DNA from: a virus
Strand: one strand, 5' to 3'
Length of the DNA stretch: 31,040 nucleotides
Virus record (IMG/VR): IMGVR_UViG_3300044568_000967
Span: 1 to 31,040 of that record
In this document: positions 17,459 through 24,600 of the stretch, in pieces
How positions within the stretch are numbered: the first letter of the stretch is position 1
How the letters are laid out: each line of letters starts with the position of its first letter
The notes under the pieces: generated by a model
Told to the model about the DNA's origin: nothing
The model's input: only the letters and a program-made list of their open reading frames with translations
Databases searched by the model: none
Position numbers and translations under genes: made by a program

Positions 17459-17485
17459 CGGATTGTAAAGGAAAAGGTAAAATGA
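15725..17485 (+). CDS. 586-residue modular protein with six ESVNE-type linkers, putative protease-processed head polyprotein
   Basis: Leader MKKLTQLLKE then Ser is a capsid-targeting-like peptide. The body is a string of small domains closed by near-identical linkers: ESVNE at 226-230, 293-297, 436-440 and 574-578, ESLNE at 498-502, and GKLNE at 376-380. Spacing is about 60-83 residues. The first part holds a long helix, then the EGNEF...FEVDGKSYKV module (136-165) also seen in the protein at 5060, then an EF-hand/dockerin-like loop DVDSDGDIEADD (203-214). Later modules include a Y-V-L...GYKSREDAEKFA unit and a KYTVIDPMG...AKRLGG unit. AAGGATAG precedes ATG 15725. Cleavage by the adjacent gp21-like protease is inferred. 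No enzyme motif is visible. Confidence 0.85.
   Translation: MKKLTQLLKESQHLDYRRMNVGEDEEGQGMTKEEKRAFVEAVAAYRQLGEMISHKGNISEIHDSIKGIVENANNLTLKETGDWFDRVTVQRHMKSMNESFKVFSNTIKEVSTLQQRLESSYDEIGEVLGKYYEIKEGNEFGAERAKAIAAGDDSFEVDGKSYKVTGVDAEDKKNADEFANESMKLTSLIKRNEELTGKQKELDVDSDGDIEADDLADLRAGKKADESVNEERDSNLFYVLYQKKDGKFSKPQAAGYKSREDAEKFAKSLNNHSTMILDKNDWAGVRGVKVTNESVNEGVSSTDMDKIKGAVEAASSFMSVGSELKKLGMKYTFATEPLPIYIIQPTPNNKVAIVNKKYASKPDFVVGDIAVGIMEGKLNEEEIKWNAVENAIINFLKMNTKILDKRVQAKDTDGVKGGLKSIINGLVNAQRNLKLESVNEAAYTVKAENPYQFVNGAYAVLSAYLRDEELGPKGKRELQDIIKSLEYMRKYFYFKLSESLNEEKYTVIDPMGNQKGVGPKIQAISMAKRLGGEKTGHFVVANTNALKARRALEKFKGDFKNPKLKDMMMNLYYESVNERIVKEKVK
16130..16222 (+). repeat. Shared ~32-residue module, paired with 6173-6268
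   Basis: Pattern E-G-N-x-F then A-(R/K)-x-x-x-x-G, then F-E-(V/F)-(D/N)-G-K-x-Y-x-V, in two different genes (15725 and 5060). In the 5060 protein it directly follows ESVTE. The nucleotide sequences are diverged. Confidence 0.6.
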
Positions 17486-17637
17486 ACGACACTAAAGTTC
17501 TACAAGACCTATCAGTTGAGTTTTCTCAAATGATTAAGAAAAACTTATCACAAATTAAAAAGTTATCCCCAAGTGCTCAAAGAGGATTAGGAAAACTTTT
17601 TTCTGATTTTAAAAATGGACTTGATGATTTAAGTTAA
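17482..17637 (+). CDS. Small 51-residue helical protein, unknown function
   Basis: ATG 17482 overlaps the previous stop as ATGA, so it is translationally coupled to the modular 586-residue protein. GTAAAGGAAAAGG upstream gives a plausible ribosome-binding site. The product (MNDTKVLQDLSVEFSQMIKK...) is amphipathic and helical, with a basic middle (KNLSQIKKLS) and an acidic end (GLDDLS). It has no cysteine or membrane segment. Position suggests a small core or accessory head protein; no family is recognised. Confidence 0.65.
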   Translation: MNDTKVLQDLSVEFSQMIKKNLSQIKKLSPSAQRGLGKLFSDFKNGLDDLS

Positions 17638-17641
17638 AAAA

Positions 17642-17661
17642 TTATATTTATTACAATATAA
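17642..17661. promoter_or_regulatory. Candidate late promoter TATTTAT with flanking inverted repeat
   Basis: TATTTAT at 17645-17651 overlaps the left arm of TTATAT (17642-17647) and ATATAA (17656-17661). It ends 20 bases before the bS21-like gene start. Confidence 0.4.
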
Positions 17662-17671
17662 AAAACAAGTT

Positions 17672-17923
17672 ATGGAAGAAAACAAAAAACACAAAAAGGT
17701 TAGAAAAACCGATATGATTATTATTGGAAGGCCCAACGCTGTAAGGGTAGTAAATAATAATATAGAAGCCGCTTTACGATTCTGGAAACGGAATATGAAA
17801 GACAATGGTAAAATTGAATGGATTAAAGAAAATCGTGAGTATACAAAACCTACCACGAAAAAAAGAGAGCTACGAAATCAAGCACTCCGTGCAGAGTGGA
17901 CGCGTCGCCAACAACAAGAATAA
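17672..17923 (+). CDS. rpsU: Ribosomal protein bS21 homologue
   Basis: An 83-residue, strongly basic protein. Residues ~23-83 follow bS21 throughout: a short strand, then I-E-A-A-L-R-F-W-K-R-N-M-K-D-N-G (family: IEkALkrfKrkvekaG), then a basic segment with R-E-Y-T-K-P-T-T-K-K-R (family: R-x-x-x-E-K-P-S-x-x-R) and an Arg/Ala-rich helix. A charged ~20-residue N-terminal extension precedes the usual start. In bacteria bS21 sits on the 30S platform beside the anti-Shine-Dalgarno region of 16S rRNA and influences initiation; phages are known to carry it. ATG 17672 has no Shine-Dalgarno, only an A-run. Placement with head genes implies late expression. Confidence 0.8.
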   Translation: MEENKKHKKVRKTDMIIIGRPNAVRVVNNNIEAALRFWKRNMKDNGKIEWIKENREYTKPTTKKRELRNQALRAEWTRRQQQE

Positions 17924-17959
17924 ATGGTAAACACTTTATTGTTTCAATAAAAGTTCCCA

Positions 17960-17966
17960 TATTTAT
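17960..17966 (+). promoter_or_regulatory. Candidate late promoter for scaffold-capsid operon
   Basis: ATATTTATT lies in the 147-base gap before the scaffold gene. The predicted leader would be about 100 bases and contains two hairpins, much longer than for most other copies of the motif. Confidence 0.4.
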
Positions 17967-17977
17967 TACTAAAAATG

Positions 17978-18040
17978 TAGCCCCCTAATGGGCTATAACT
18001 TTATTTAAAATTATACTATTAAGGTTCACGAATAACCTTA
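17978..18040 (+). promoter_or_regulatory. Two stem-loops in the scaffold/capsid mRNA leader
   Basis: Hairpin one is TAGCCC (17978-17983) with GGGCTA (17990-17995), loop CCTAAT, followed by an AT-rich run; it could be a weak terminator for the bS21 gene. Hairpin two is TAAGGTT (18020-18026) with AACCTTA (18034-18040), loop CACGAAT. The strong TAGGAG site of the scaffold gene follows. Confidence 0.5.
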
Positions 18041-18070
18041 CTACCCCAAATAATAATTTAGGAGTTTAAA

Positions 18071-19081
18071 ATGGCAAAATCAAATTTGCTCAAAGAAGCT
18101 ATCGCTGATGCAAAAGCTGTCAAAGAGACTGCTTTAGCTAACGCTCGGTTGGCTTTAGAAGAGGCATTTGCTCCTCGAATTCAATCAATGTTATCCCACA
18201 AGTTAGCTGAAGAGCTAGAAGATGAGGATGAAGATTCAATGGAAGAAGAATTAGATTCATCAGAATTAGGTACAGGCGACAACGCTGAACCATCTGCTGA
18301 TGCTAACGATTCATCTGATATTGAAAATGATACAGACTTGGCTGAAGAAGAGGATACAATGTATTCTGGCGAAGACCGAATGGACGCTGAAGAAGAAATG
18401 GACATGGCTGCTGATTCTGGTGATGGTGAAGAGTACGACTTAACAGGTAACGAAGAAGAAGATACCGAAGAAGATGACCTTGACCTTGAAGCAGTAATCA
18501 GAGAGTTAGAAGACGCAATGGCTTCAGACGATGAAATGACCGAAGAAGATGAAATGGAAGATGAAATGACATCTGAAGAAGATGAAATGGAAGATGAAAT
18601 GACATCTGAAGAAGATGAAGAAGAACTTGACATCAACGAAATTATCCGCACATTGAAAGAAATGGAAGGTGAAGATGAAGAAGAGATGACCGAAGAAGAA
18701 GAAGACGCTACTGAAGGCTACAAAGAAGAATTGGAAGAAGCTTATAAGACTATTCAGTCTATGAGAAAAACCATCAACGAAGTAAACTTACTTAACGCAA
18801 AACTTCTTTACACTAACAAGTTGTTCAGAACTTTCGATTTGAATGAATCTCAAAAAGTTAAAGTTATCGAAAATTTCGATAGAGCTTCAAACTTGAGAGA
18901 AGTAAAATTAGTATTTGCTACATTAGGTGAAAACTTAAATGTTGCTAGAAAAAAGAAAACAGTTGTCAAAGAATCACTCGCTTCTAAACCTATGAAGTCA
19001 ACCGCAGCACCAAGAAAGATTTTATCTGAAGGTGACGCAGTAGCTGAAAGATTTAAGAAGTTAGCTGGTTTAATCAAATAA
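18071..19081 (+). CDS. 22: Prohead core scaffold (T4 gp22-like)
   Basis: A 336-residue, extremely acidic protein that forms the internal core around which the capsid assembles and is degraded by the prohead protease. It starts MAKSNLLKE then Ala, an (L)xE leader, followed by an Ala-rich helix and E-E-A-F-A-P-R-I-Q-S-M-L-S, a typical scaffold N-terminus. Residues ~50-215 are almost entirely Asp/Glu/Ser/Met with tandem repeats. Residues 220-300 form a conserved helical part (INEVNLLNAKLLYTNKLFR; F-D-R-A-S-N-L-R-E-V-K-L-V). The C-terminus has ILSEGDAVAERFKKLAGLIK. T4 gp22 is 269 residues; the excess is the acidic region. TAGGAG precedes ATG 18071, and the capsid gene follows after 28 bases. Confidence 0.93.
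   Translation: MAKSNLLKEAIADAKAVKETALANARLALEEAFAPRIQSMLSHKLAEELEDEDEDSMEEELDSSELGTGDNAEPSADANDSSDIENDTDLAEEEDTMYSGEDRMDAEEEMDMAADSGDGEEYDLTGNEEEDTEEDDLDLEAVIRELEDAMASDDEMTEEDEMEDEMTSEEDEMEDEMTSEEDEEELDINEIIRTLKEMEGEDEEEMTEEEEDATEGYKEELEEAYKTIQSMRKTINEVNLLNAKLLYTNKLFRTFDLNESQKVKVIENFDRASNLREVKLVFATLGENLNVARKKKTVVKESLASKPMKSTAAPRKILSEGDAVAERFKKLAGLIK
18536..18628 (+). repeat. Tandem acidic repeat in scaffold, ~33-bp unit
   Basis: Three adjacent units begin at 18536 (30 bp), 18566 (33 bp) and 18599 (partial). Each encodes M-T-(S)-E-E-D-E-M-E-D-E. Units two and three are nearly identical in DNA over their shared part, which suggests recent slippage expansion. Confidence 0.85.
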
Positions 19082-19109
19082 TAAAAATCAAAAAAAGAAA
19101 AGGATTAAA

Positions 19110-20771
19110 ATGAAAGTAAATAACATTTTAGCTGAATCTGCTGGTTTCAACAAGAGAATGTCTGAAGAGACTAAAGGTGTCGTATCTAAATGGGTCAAGA
19201 CTGGCCTTTTAGAAGGATTATCTTCAGACTTTGAAAAAGCAGGCATGGCTACTCTACTTGAAAACCAAGCAAAACAATTAGTATCTGAAGCATCCGCTAC
19301 AGGTCAATCGGCAAACTCTGAAGAATGGGCTGGTGTAGCTCTTCCTTTAGTTCGCCGTATATTCTCTGAAATCGCAGCGAAGGAATTCGTTTCGGTTCAA
19401 CCTATGAATCTACCATCAGGTCTTGTATTCTACTTGGACTTCAAGTATGGTACAGGTCAGCCCGGTTTCACTACCGGTTCTGGTAAAGATTCACAATCTG
19501 ACTCTGTGTTCGGTGTTACCGAAACCGCAGGTCAAGCTACTGGCGGTCTTTATGGTGCTGGTCGTTTTGGCTACTCCATCAATGATACATCCGTAACATT
19601 TAGTGCTTCTGGTTCGTTTACACCAGCTACTGTTTCAGCTTCAATTGCAGCTGTTGTACCAGGTTCAGCCAGTGATTTAGATGAGTTTGATTATGATACA
19701 GCCTTTACATCAGCTACTGGTGTTACTGGTTCAACTGCATTTTCAAAAGTAACAATTGCTTTAGCCGGATTAACCAATCCTGATTTGGAAGGTGTTCGTG
19801 CATTTACAATTGAAGGTACTGGAATTTCTCAAGTATTCCCAGAGTTTACAAAGAATATCAACAATACAACGCTTTCGTTTATCGTAAGTGGTTCTATTGA
19901 AGCTACATCTGCTGTAAGTAGTCTTGTGGTTAAATACCAAAAGCAACCAACTGACATCACTCGTGGTGATTTTGAACAAACCACTTCTGGTTTTGCTGTA
20001 AATCCAGAAACCGATTTAGGTATTCCTGAATTGAACGTAGAGCTTCGTTCTATTCCAATCGTTGCTAAGACTCGTAAGTTAAAAGCACAATGGACTCCAG
20101 AATTCGCTCAAGATTTGAACGCATACCACTCAATTGATGCTGAAGCAGAATTGACTTCAATGTTATCTGAATACATTTCTCAAGAAATCGACCTTGAAAT
20201 CTTGGATATGTTACAACAAAACGCATTAACTGAAGGTCACTGGTCAGCTAAAATTGGATTCCAATGGAATGGTTCAAACTTTGTAGATGCTGCAACCAAT
20301 GGTCAAGCTTACACTCAAGGAACTTGGTTCTCAACATTTGGTACGGTTCTCCAAAGAGTATCTAACCAAATCCACACCAAGACTATGAGAGGTGGAGCTA
20401 ACTTTATGGTGGTTTCTCCTGATGTTGCTACAATCTTGGAATCTATCCCAGGATTCGTATCAAATGGTACGGGTGAAGCAATGCAGTTCGCGATGGGTGT
20501 ATCTCAAGTAGGTTCATTCGCAAACCGTTACACTGTTTACAAGAACCCATACATGCAATCTAACGTAGTATTGATGGGCTTCAAAGGTTCACAATTCTTG
20601 GAAACTGGCGCTGTTTACGCTCCATATATCCCATTGATTATGACTCCGTTGGTGTACGACCCGAAAAACTTCCAACCTCGTAAGGGTGTAATGACTCGTT
20701 ACGCGAAGGAAATGATTCGTGGTGAGTTCTACGGTAAAGTGTTCGTTCATGGTTTAGAAACTTTATCTTAA
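19110..20771 (+). CDS. 23: Major capsid protein (T4 gp23-like)
   Basis: A 553-residue HK97-fold capsid subunit. The N-terminal propeptide has an ILAE leader box and ends with QLVSE at 56-60 before Ala-Ser-Ala, closely matching the place where T4 gp23 is cut (after Glu65). ALPLVRRIFSEIAAKEFVS and QPMNLPSGLVFYLDFKYG are hallmark gp23 blocks. Residues ~150-300 hold a Ser/Thr/Ala-rich beta insertion with an Ig-like look, at the place of the T4 insertion domain. The C-terminal half (TRKLKAQWTPE; YISQEIDLEILD; NRYTVYKNPYM; PLIMTPLVYDPKNFQPRKG) is strongly conserved. AAAAGGA precedes ATG 19110. A strong terminator follows. Confidence 0.97.
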   Translation: MKVNNILAESAGFNKRMSEETKGVVSKWVKTGLLEGLSSDFEKAGMATLLENQAKQLVSEASATGQSANSEEWAGVALPLVRRIFSEIAAKEFVSVQPMNLPSGLVFYLDFKYGTGQPGFTTGSGKDSQSDSVFGVTETAGQATGGLYGAGRFGYSINDTSVTFSASGSFTPATVSASIAAVVPGSASDLDEFDYDTAFTSATGVTGSTAFSKVTIALAGLTNPDLEGVRAFTIEGTGISQVFPEFTKNINNTTLSFIVSGSIEATSAVSSLVVKYQKQPTDITRGDFEQTTSGFAVNPETDLGIPELNVELRSIPIVAKTRKLKAQWTPEFAQDLNAYHSIDAEAELTSMLSEYISQEIDLEILDMLQQNALTEGHWSAKIGFQWNGSNFVDAATNGQAYTQGTWFSTFGTVLQRVSNQIHTKTMRGGANFMVVSPDVATILESIPGFVSNGTGEAMQFAMGVSQVGSFANRYTVYKNPYMQSNVVLMGFKGSQFLETGAVYAPYIPLIMTPLVYDPKNFQPRKGVMTRYAKEMIRGEFYGKVFVHGLETLS

Positions 20772-20802
20772 TCTGATAAAGTTATAAACTTTGATTAAAC
20801 TT

Positions 20803-20829
20803 AAAGGGGGTCTTCGGACCCCCTTTTTT
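20803..20829 (+). terminator. Rho-independent terminator after the capsid gene
   Basis: Perfect 10-bp stem AAAGGGGGTC with GACCCCCTTT around a stable TTCG tetraloop (20813-20816), followed by a T run. It lies 31 bases after the capsid stop and is the strongest hairpin in the window. Confidence 0.95.
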
Positions 20830-20842
20830 GTTATATACAAGA

Positions 20843-20849
20843 TATTTAT
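20843..20849 (+). promoter_or_regulatory. Candidate promoter for phoH, TATTTAT motif
   Basis: GATATTTATAT directly follows the capsid terminator and precedes ATG 20890 by 40 bases. Confidence 0.45.
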
Positions 20850-20889
20850 ATTAAAGGTTTTGTAATACTAATTTATCTATAAAGGATTT

Positions 20890-21546
20890 ATGGAGAATAC
20901 GGAAAAAAGAGTTCCAAAAGGTGATATTAAATTTTCAATCACTTTATCCGATGAACAAAAACACGCTAAAGCAGAAATTCTTGAACATCCATTTAATTTT
21001 GTTTTAGGAAAAGCAGGAAGTGGTAAAACCTTACTCGCAGTTCAGATTGCATTGGATTTATATTTTAAAAGAAATATTAACAAAATAGTAATCACGAGAC
21101 CTACTGTTTCTAACGAGGATAATGGATTCTTACCTGGGTCTTTGGAAGAAAAAATGGAACCTTGGTTAGTTCCTATTCGTTCTAATATGAGAAAGGTATA
21201 TAACAAATCTACAATATTAGAAGCAATGGAAAAAGATGAAAATATTGAATTAGTATCTTTAACACATTTTCGTGGTAGAACTTTTGATAATTGTATATGT
21301 ATAGTAGATGAATTTCAGAACTTAACTAAAAATCAATTAGCAATGGTATTGGGTAGATTGGGTAAAGGGTCTCGTATGATTCTTACCGGAGACGCACAAC
21401 AAATTGATTTAAAGTTCTCAAATGATTCTGCAGTACACGATGTTGCAAAATTAAAAGAATCAAAGTTTGTATACACGGTCAATTTAAAAGATAACCACCG
21501 ACACGAAGCCCTTGATGAAGTTTTAAGACTATTATATTCATTCTAA
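20890..21546 (+). CDS. phoH: PhoH-like ATPase
   Basis: A 218-residue P-loop ATPase of the PhoH family, common in aquatic phages. It shows GKAGSGKT at 40-47 (Walker A), ITRPTVSNEDNGFLPG at 68-83 (a family-specific block), IVDEFQN at 138-144 (Walker B with Gln-Asn), LTGDAQQID near 175 and the terminal NHRH arginine-finger region. The size is that of the compact PhoH ATPase domain alone, without RNase (PIN) or TRAM additions. AAAGGA precedes ATG 20890. It is a single-gene unit bounded by a terminator upstream and an inverted repeat downstream. The biological role of phage PhoH is unsettled; phosphate-stress and RNA-related roles have been suggested. Confidence 0.95.
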   Translation: MENTEKRVPKGDIKFSITLSDEQKHAKAEILEHPFNFVLGKAGSGKTLLAVQIALDLYFKRNINKIVITRPTVSNEDNGFLPGSLEEKMEPWLVPIRSNMRKVYNKSTILEAMEKDENIELVSLTHFRGRTFDNCICIVDEFQNLTKNQLAMVLGRLGKGSRMILTGDAQQIDLKFSNDSAVHDVAKLKESKFVYTVNLKDNHRHEALDEVLRLLYSF

Positions 21547-21559
21547 TTAGTTATGGTGA

Positions 21560-21586
21560 ATCTCTAACTATTTATTGATTAGAGAT
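21560..21586. promoter_or_regulatory. Inverted repeat with TATTTAT in its loop
   Basis: ATCTCTAA (21560-21567) pairs with TTAGAGAT (21579-21586) around CTATTTATTGA; the motif is at 21569-21575. It lies between phoH and the large adhesin gene and could be promoter plus operator, or a weak terminator for phoH, since an ATTTTATTT run follows. Confidence 0.45.
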
Positions 21587-21615
21587 ACTATTTTATTTAA
21601 AGTTGGAGAACTTGT

Positions 21616-24600
21616 ATGGCCAATTACACAGGGTCTTTTAGTGGTTCATTTCAGGGAACAATTAGTGGTTCACTACTTGGTAGTGGAATCGTATCTGGTT
21701 CACCGCAAATTGATTTCAATGATATTGTTAACAAACCAACTACAATACAACCATTTCAGGCAAATTCTATTGTTTCAAACAATAGGTTTAGGGAAGTAAC
21801 ATATCCTGCAATTTCAGCATCTACTTCTACAAGATTTACTACGATTGAGGCTAATGTAAGCACACTATCTGGTCAAATACAAGCGGCAGTATCAGGCACA
21901 GTCCCTCCGGGAACAATTAGTGGTTCTGCTCAAATTGCAGCATTTGGATATTTAACATCCGCTTCAGCGGCTGCTGCAGGATTTGGTAGTGGTGGGGGCG
22001 GCTCAACTGATATTTCAGCTTTAAATACCTTCACAGGTTCTGCTCAAACATCTTTAACAGCCCTTAACTCTGCTACAAGTTCTTTCATAACAAATGGTCA
22101 GACATCATCAATGTCGGTTGCTACGGCTTCATTTATAAGTTCTACATTCATTTCAGCCTCTGCTGCTGCAAGTGGATTTGGTAGTGGTGGTGGAGAAACT
22201 TACACCGCTGGTCTTGGAATTACAATTACATCAAATGTTATTACACTTAATACATCATCAACTCACTTTATTCAAGGTGTATCTGCTTCTGCCGCTGCAA
22301 GTGGATTTGGAAGCGGTGGTGGTTCAAATACAGCACCAACAATTGCAGACCAAAGTATGTCTGCGGTACCAGAAAGTTCATCTGCTGGATATGAAGTAGG
22401 TCTTATTACCGCAACCGATGTGGAGGGTAATGTTATTACATTTGGAGCATTTACAATTTCAAATGTTTTTTTAAATTCAAACCCATCGGTAAACTTAACT
22501 TCATCGCTGGGTGGAACCTCATTATTTGACCCATCAATAGACCCATTTCAAGCAAATAGTTCAGGAGTTATTACTCGTAAAAATAGTGTTTTCTTAAATG
22601 CTGATGTAGCCGATAGATATGTGTATCTTGCTACGGCTACCGATGCGTTTTCTACCGCTACCGGCTCTGGTTTAATTACCATTCCAATTTCACAAGACGC
22701 GTCATCTTCAATTGGTAATAATGGTCAAACTTATTTCATTATTGAATCTGCTACTGGTAGTGATAATCTAACAACTATTTCAAATGGTAGAACCATAGAT
22801 GATGTGACATTTTCATCTGCTGTATCTCAAATGTGGTTAGTAAAATCAAATCCAATTGGGTATGTTAGATTTACAAACGGAACAACACAATATACAGGTT
22901 CCACATCACTCGCTCTTGAGTTAGCTCAAAACGTAAGTGGTTCAGGTTTAACTTTTGATTCAAGTTCTACTATTGGTATTGAAATTACGGCATCTGAAAC
23001 TTCATTTGAAACAACTAAACAATTTAGAAATCACACATTAAGTATAGCTAAAAACTTTGAACCAAGTGGTTCTATGATACCAAGTAGTAGTAACCTAAAT
23101 ACAAATGGTGCAAGAAGTGGAAGTACAATAGCTACATTAACTTGGACTGATGCTGAAAGTAATACTTTAAATAACTCAACTTTTACATTAACATCAAATG
23201 CTGGTTTATCATCAAGTTGGAATGGTAGTTATGTATATACCATCAACGCTACGGGAAGTATAAGTGCCGGAACCTATTTTGTAAGCGCAAGTGTTAAAGA
23301 CCAACATGGATTTAGATTTGGTAGTAGTTCAGTATCATTTACTATTGTTCAAGCTGGAACGGGGTCTCTTACTACAAACGGAACATTCTATGTAATTGAA
23401 TCCGCAGTAAGTGGTAATTTAATTTACACTAGCACCAATGGTAGAAGTGGTACTCAAGGTAATTTAGGAGTGACATATTCACCACAATACAACTCTGCGA
23501 CAGTAGCATCATTCACATCATCAGATGCGAGAATTGGTATAAACACTGCTGGAAATTTAAGTGTTACTGGTATAGGTATTAGTGGTTCTGCCGGTGGTTC
23601 GTTTCCTGGAACTATAACACCCACGGTTACTTGGAGAGACCAATACAATAATGTGGGTAGTGGCTCTATTACAATTAACATTGCAGTTAACAATGCTCCA
23701 ACTGTAAGTTTGGATAATCCAGATACGGACAATCAAAACACAAACTTGGCTACCACAGGAACACGACTAACAAGATTAACTTGGGCAGACGCTGAAAGTG
23801 ACGTATTAAGTGTTCAGACATTTACACTAACAGGAGCAGGCGCTGCGTCGCTATCAAGTTCATATAATGGTTCTAATATATTTGGTATCCATGCAGCTAG
23901 TAATTTAGCAGCAGGGACTTATGGGTACACCGCAAGTATTGAAGATGTTTTCGGATTTAGAACTGGAAGTTATAAGGATATTATTACAATAGCTCAAGCT
24001 AGTAGTGGTTCTTTATTAAATCCAAACACTTACTATATAGTAGAATCCGCTGTAAGTGGTAACTTTATAACAAGAGATTTGGATGGTAGTGGTTCAGCTG
24101 CTAGTGCAAGCGTATCATATCCAGCTGGAATTGGAAACCCAACGGCTACTAACTTTTCAGCATCAGATGCTTTTGCAGTGGTTACAATTCACCCAACTAC
24201 TGCTGTATTGAGTATAAATCAAAATTTTAGTGGTTCGGTATCATTACCAACTGAAGGTAATTCGTTCACCGCTAGAATATTTTGGAACGATATATATCAA
24301 AGTGGAAGTGGTGATATTAATATTAGTGTAACTAATAACCTAAACCCAACCGCAAGTTTTGCAAATGCAAATTTAACTGCGCCCGTTACAACTAATACAA
24401 CACTTGTAACAGTTACTTTAACTGACCCTGAAGTTACTACTCCATTTTCAATGTCGTTAAGTGGATTGTCTGCAACCTCTATGTCAGCTGTTCCACAAAA
24501 CGTAGGAAGTTCTTCATACTTGTTAAAAAATAGTGTAGACATAAATGATGGTGTTACTTTGTCTTACACCGCGAGTGTATTTGACGCTTATAATAATCAA

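Noticed and set aside
17978-17995. Strong terminator after the bS21 gene
   Set aside because: The stem is only 6 bp and the T-run is interrupted (TAACTTTATTT), so it is listed only as a leader hairpin that might terminate weakly.
18181-18651. 156-residue Ser-rich open frame on the minus strand
   Set aside because: It is the antisense shadow of the Asp/Glu-rich scaffold region: GAA/GAT codons read backwards give Ser/Ile runs.
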